Positions 15,706-18,596 of a stretch of 18,596 bases of DNA are shown here, piece by piece. Each line of letters opens with the position of its first letter. The first letter of the stretch is position 1. The stretch is from contig DCCL01000029.1 in NCBI GenBank assembly GCA_002313795.1, forward strand, positions 5,717 to 24,312, written 5' to 3'. The DNA comes from Faecalibacterium prausnitzii. Its GTDB lineage: Bacteria; Bacillota; Clostridia; Oscillospirales; Ruminococcaceae. Below the pieces are notes generated by a model. It was not told the DNA's origin. It saw only the letters and a list, made by a program, of their open reading frames with translations, and did no database searches. A program made the translations under genes and the position numbers.

Positions 15706-17481
15706 TTACTCCACGATGACGAAGGCGCTGGCACTGGCCTTTTCATCAGCCCTGGCTGTCGCCGCGATCTCATAGGTGCCCGGCGTTTCCGGCGCATGAT
15801 AGATGCCGTTCCGGTCGATCTCGCCGCCGTTCTCGTCTCGTACTTCCCACTTCACGCTCTTGTCAGCACTGCCGTTCACCTCTGCCCTGAGCTGGAGTTG
15901 CTCCCGCTTGGACAGACGGGCGATCTCAGGCGACACCTGAATGGTCACCCGGTCACGGCTGCCCAAACGGCCAGTGTCCCGCTCAGGCTTCTGTGCAAAA
16001 TAATGAACCCGCAGCCGGTTCCCGCTGACGGTATCGTGGAGCCATACGCCGATCTTCATGGTGCCCCGCTCCGGGTAGATGATGGCAGCAGCTTCCACCC
16101 AGGGCGGGTTCTCGCCGCTCGCCTTGGAGCGGAATACTTCGCTGTTGCCTACCAGCAACATGGTCTCATCCTCTGCACCGGGGAACTCCACGCTCAGCCG
16201 GACATCCACCATACCCTGACCAAGACCATGGGGGATTTCCTGACTGAAATAGCGGTTATTGACCCGGATGCCACCGGACATTTCCAGCTCCACCACACCG
16301 TGGCTCACCGTATAATCATACTGTTCCGGTGAAGGAATACCAAAATCAAAATCCAGTGTCCGGGCGGCCGCATGATAGTGGGCCTCTGCTTCCGGCTTCT
16401 GCCAGTATTCCAGCGAACGCACTGTGGTCCTGACCGCAAGGCCCTGCCGTGTCCCGCTCTCTGCGAGCCGCTCCCGGCGGATGCACTGCTCAAAGGGCAG
16501 CTCGGTAGCCGAGCTGAGGAAGACGCCGCCGGTGGAATGCACCAGCTCCAGCTTTGCCAGATAGATCGGCAGGTCGTTGCCCGCCAGATGCCGGGCCAGT
16601 GTGTCACTGCTGCGCAGAGTGCGGTTCACGCTCTCCTGGTCGGGGCAGAGAGTGACCGGTGCATCCACGCTGATGTAATGTTTATAGCGGCGATCGCCCA
16701 CTTCGAGGTTCAACTCCGCGCCCACCGGGAACAACTGACCCTGAATGCCGCTAAGCTGCTGAGCCTGCACCTGAAAATCCGCCCAGATGACATTCCGGGT
16801 TTCCTCCGGGCTCTGCGCGTATTTCAGCGTCAGCTTTCCCTCCTCTGTCTCGGCGAAAGAATTTTCGCCGCTGAGGGTAAATCGCACCGGCGGGATAGAA
16901 TGGTTTTTAACGATCAGCACCCGCACAGTGAACTCGCTGCCCGCGCTCACCGTGTCCGGAGCAGTAAGGATGAGCGAAAGCCCTTCATCTGCGTACAGGA
17001 CGTTGGTGTTCCGCTCGCCCTGACATTCCAGCAGGCGTCGATATTCCGGGGCCTCGTCGGTGAGATAAAGCCGGTAGCTCTCCTGGGTAATATTATACTG
17101 TCGGCTGGATTCAATGTCCACACCCACAGCGTTCACCGGGTCCACAGCCTCTTCCTGATAAGCGAGGCATAGGTAGGCATCCAGACGACCCTGCAGCTTG
17201 TCATAGCCTTCCAGCATCTGCAGTTTGCGCACCAAAGGCTCGTCGATGACGATCTCGTGACCGCTGTAATCCAGCGCCATTCCGCTTTCCACAAGGAGGG
17301 TCGTGTCGTCGCTGACGGTGACTCCCATGCCGCACACGACGCCTGCGCCGTGGAGCACCCGATTGCCCAGCTCGTTCTTGCTGCGGATATAATCCTGCTC
17401 CCGCTCAAAATCGCGGACCGTCAGCAATTTGCCGTAATAATAGCGGTTGCGTTCCAGCGGGAAATAACCGGAGTTTTTCAT
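15706..17481 (-). CDS. eCIS baseplate-associated protein with C-terminal Ig-like domain
   Basis: A 591-aa protein. The N-terminal ~90 residues (YFPLERNRYYYGKLLTVRDF, then HGAGVVCGMGV and SGMALDYSGHEIVID) match a family I know from contractile-injection and phage-tail-like clusters, normally next to tail protein I as here. The middle (about 160-505) is beta-rich with HGLGQGMVDVRL and has no named domain. Residues about 511-591 form a bacterial Ig-like (Big2-type) module: KWEVRD, then IDRNGIYHAP and GTYEIAATA. There is no signal peptide or TM segment, so it probably acts in the assembled particle. Start: a GTG at 17484 directly follows the previous stop, but the ATG at 17481 sits 7 bp from AGGAGG and is preferred. 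The exact position in the baseplate is not known. Confidence 0.75.
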   Translation of the reverse strand: MKNSGYFPLERNRYYYGKLLTVRDFEREQDYIRSKNELGNRVLHGAGVVCGMGVTVSDDTTLLVESGMALDYSGHEIVIDEPLVRKLQMLEGYDKLQGRLDAYLCLAYQEEAVDPVNAVGVDIESSRQYNITQESYRLYLTDEAPEYRRLLECQGERNTNVLYADEGLSLILTAPDTVSAGSEFTVRVLIVKNHSIPPVRFTLSGENSFAETEEGKLTLKYAQSPEETRNVIWADFQVQAQQLSGIQGQLFPVGAELNLEVGDRRYKHYISVDAPVTLCPDQESVNRTLRSSDTLARHLAGNDLPIYLAKLELVHSTGGVFLSSATELPFEQCIRRERLAESGTRQGLAVRTTVRSLEYWQKPEAEAHYHAAARTLDFDFGIPSPEQYDYTVSHGVVELEMSGGIRVNNRYFSQEIPHGLGQGMVDVRLSVEFPGAEDETMLLVGNSEVFRSKASGENPPWVEAAAIIYPERGTMKIGVWLHDTVSGNRLRVHYFAQKPERDTGRLGSRDRVTIQVSPEIARLSKREQLQLRAEVNGSADKSVKWEVRDENGGEIDRNGIYHAPETPGTYEIAATARADEKASASAFVIVE

Positions 17482-17484
17482 CAC

Positions 17485-18588
17485 TTAACCTCCTATGATG
17501 GTATTGAAATGAATGGTCGTGCTCTCGTCAATGGCTGCCGGCACATAACCGCCGACCACAGAATTGACTCCAAGATAGCTATGGCCTCCCAGACGAATGT
17601 TCCTGTGCAGGAGCACCAGCTCCATCTCCATATGTGCCGGGATATACTCCCGCATCCGCTTCATAAAGTTGTCGGCCTGTTCCCTCGTCTGGAAAGCATC
17701 CTCTTCCAGTAGAATGAAAAAGCGGTAAGGATCTTCACCAAACAGTCGGCGGCAGGTCTCTCTGTCACAGCAGGCGGGTGAGTTCGGGTCCACCCGCTCA
17801 TACTCAACCAGGACGGGCCTATGCCCGGTCAGCCGCTTCACCGTCCGGCAGATGCCCGCAGGCGTATAGAGCGTCTGCCCATCTTCCATCGCCGTGGATA
17901 TCCAGCGGCGCAACTGTGCCGCATCAGCATTCCTTCCGTCCAGACAGAGCCACCCGGCCAGATAACGGAGCATCTCTTCGCTGTTGTTCTCATAATCCAG
18001 CAGGGCGGGCAGACTGTCGATGCGCTGCTCCATATCTTGCATCATGCTATTAAAGATAGCCAGAAAGCGCTCGGTGATGCGGTCGCCCCGGTAGATGGCC
18101 GGGAGATAATCAGTCATCCGGTCACCACCCATCCAGAATACGACCTTATCCAGACTCACGTCTTCTTTGCTGCCGGAGAAAAATTCCACTGCCAGCCAGA
18201 GATACCGGCCCTTCTGCTCAACGAGCAGGTCTGTGTCGGCCCCCAGTGGCTGGCCGAAGGCATGAGCCACCTTGTGCTGTGCCCTGCCATAGTCCTCTTC
18301 AGAACCGGCCCATGCGGCTTGCAGCTTTGGCCAGAAGTTCTCCTCGCTGTCCCCCGCGAAGGCGTACACCTGCATTGAGCTGCCCCGGGGCAGGGTACAG
18401 CTTAACGTCACCCGCCCCCACTCGTAGCCCGTCTCGACGCTGTCTGCAGCAGGCAGACAGACGATACCTGCGCCGTATCGGGCCGCGTCCAGCACAATAG
18501 CATCTTCTCTCAGCTCCATGCTGCACCGCAGGGCGGGGAGCCATTGCTCCCTCAGGCACCAGACCAGGCGCTGCTGCTTCTTTCTCAT
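17485..18588 (-). CDS. Phage tail protein I-like baseplate protein (eCIS, Afp12/TIGR02242-like)
   Basis: A 367-aa protein, probably a baseplate wedge component of a contractile injection system. Residues about 155-325 resemble the tail protein I family: a YLPAIYRGD start, a helix with FLAIFNSMMQDMEQRIDSLP, a LRYLAGWLCLD segment, then LRRWI and a TPAGI turn. The C-tail has GGHSYLGVNSV and ends IIGG, as in eCIS members. The first ~150 residues are beta-rich and not recognised. The ATG lies 8 bp from the right edge; those bases allow an upstream gene to end at a TGA overlapping this ATG, which would fit translational coupling, but the upstream frame and ribosome site are out of view. An upstream start cannot be excluded. 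Its last codons carry the ribosome site of the next gene. The family call is from remembered motifs, not a search. Confidence 0.82.
   Translation of the reverse strand: MRKKQQRLVWCLREQWLPALRCSMELREDAIVLDAARYGAGIVCLPAADSVETGYEWGRVTLSCTLPRGSSMQVYAFAGDSEENFWPKLQAAWAGSEEDYGRAQHKVAHAFGQPLGADTDLLVEQKGRYLWLAVEFFSGSKEDVSLDKVVFWMGGDRMTDYLPAIYRGDRITERFLAIFNSMMQDMEQRIDSLPALLDYENNSEEMLRYLAGWLCLDGRNADAAQLRRWISTAMEDGQTLYTPAGICRTVKRLTGHRPVLVEYERVDPNSPACCDRETCRRLFGEDPYRFFILLEEDAFQTREQADNFMKRMREYIPAHMEMELVLLHRNIRLGGHSYLGVNSVVGGYVPAAIDESTTIHFNTIIGG
17489..17494 (-). promoter_or_regulatory. Ribosome binding site inside the upstream gene's end
   Basis: A perfect AGGAGG lies in the last codons of the tail protein I gene (encoding the final Ile-Gly-Gly). 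Spacing is 7 bp to the ATG at 17481 and 4 bp to the GTG at 17484, so it favours the ATG. The two genes are almost certainly translationally coupled. Confidence 0.75.
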
Positions 18589-18596
18589 ACTATCGC

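Overview
The window is one unbroken block of 13 genes, all on the minus strand, read from right to left with gaps of 0-27 bp or short overlaps (one gap of about 95 bp). It looks like the distal part of an extracellular contractile injection system (eCIS, Afp/PVC-like) locus. The markers are a phage-tail protein I homologue, a baseplate-type protein, a DUF4255 (Pvc16-like) tail terminator, a DUF4280 PAAR-like protein, a Pvc15-like AAA+ ATPase and a DUF4157 (eCIS-core) cargo protein cut by the left edge. Sheath, tube, spike and large baseplate genes are not here and presumably lie beyond position 18588. High G+C, strong AGGAGG-type ribosome sites and the protein styles suggest a G+C-rich gut-type clostridium (Oscillospiraceae/Ruminococcaceae, perhaps Faecalibacterium- or Subdoligranulum-like). 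This placement is an inference and is not certain.

Layout in transcription order: (1) baseplate region, 18588-15706: tail protein I and a baseplate-associated protein with an Ig-like tail. (2) Signalling/membrane region, 15670-9572: a 250-aa protein resembling a kinase N-lobe without catalytic motifs, an 838-aa multi-TM HAMP protein with a degenerate class III cyclase domain, a tiny C-terminally anchored protein, and an 826-aa membrane protein with about ten MORN repeats and a TolC-like helical tail. (3) Tail completion region, 9549-5709: DUF4255, an unknown beta-rich protein, the DUF4280 PAAR-like protein and the AAA+ ATPase. (4) Output region, 5613-1: a HAMP/SpoIIE-phosphatase/HATPase-like protein, then two related cargo-like proteins, the second with DUF4157 and running off the window.

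The most unusual aspects are: the cargo pair shares an N-terminal segment and later helical blocks, but only one member keeps the DUF4157 core; three signalling-type proteins (kinase-like, cyclase-like, phosphatase-like) have lost expected catalytic residues; and four membrane proteins sit inside an injection-system operon. A working model, which is inference, is a contractile injection machine held at or controlled from the cell membrane by a regulatory platform, with the last two genes encoding loaded payloads. No tRNA, rRNA, CRISPR array, transposase or rho-independent terminator was seen. There is no gene-free stretch over 300 bp.
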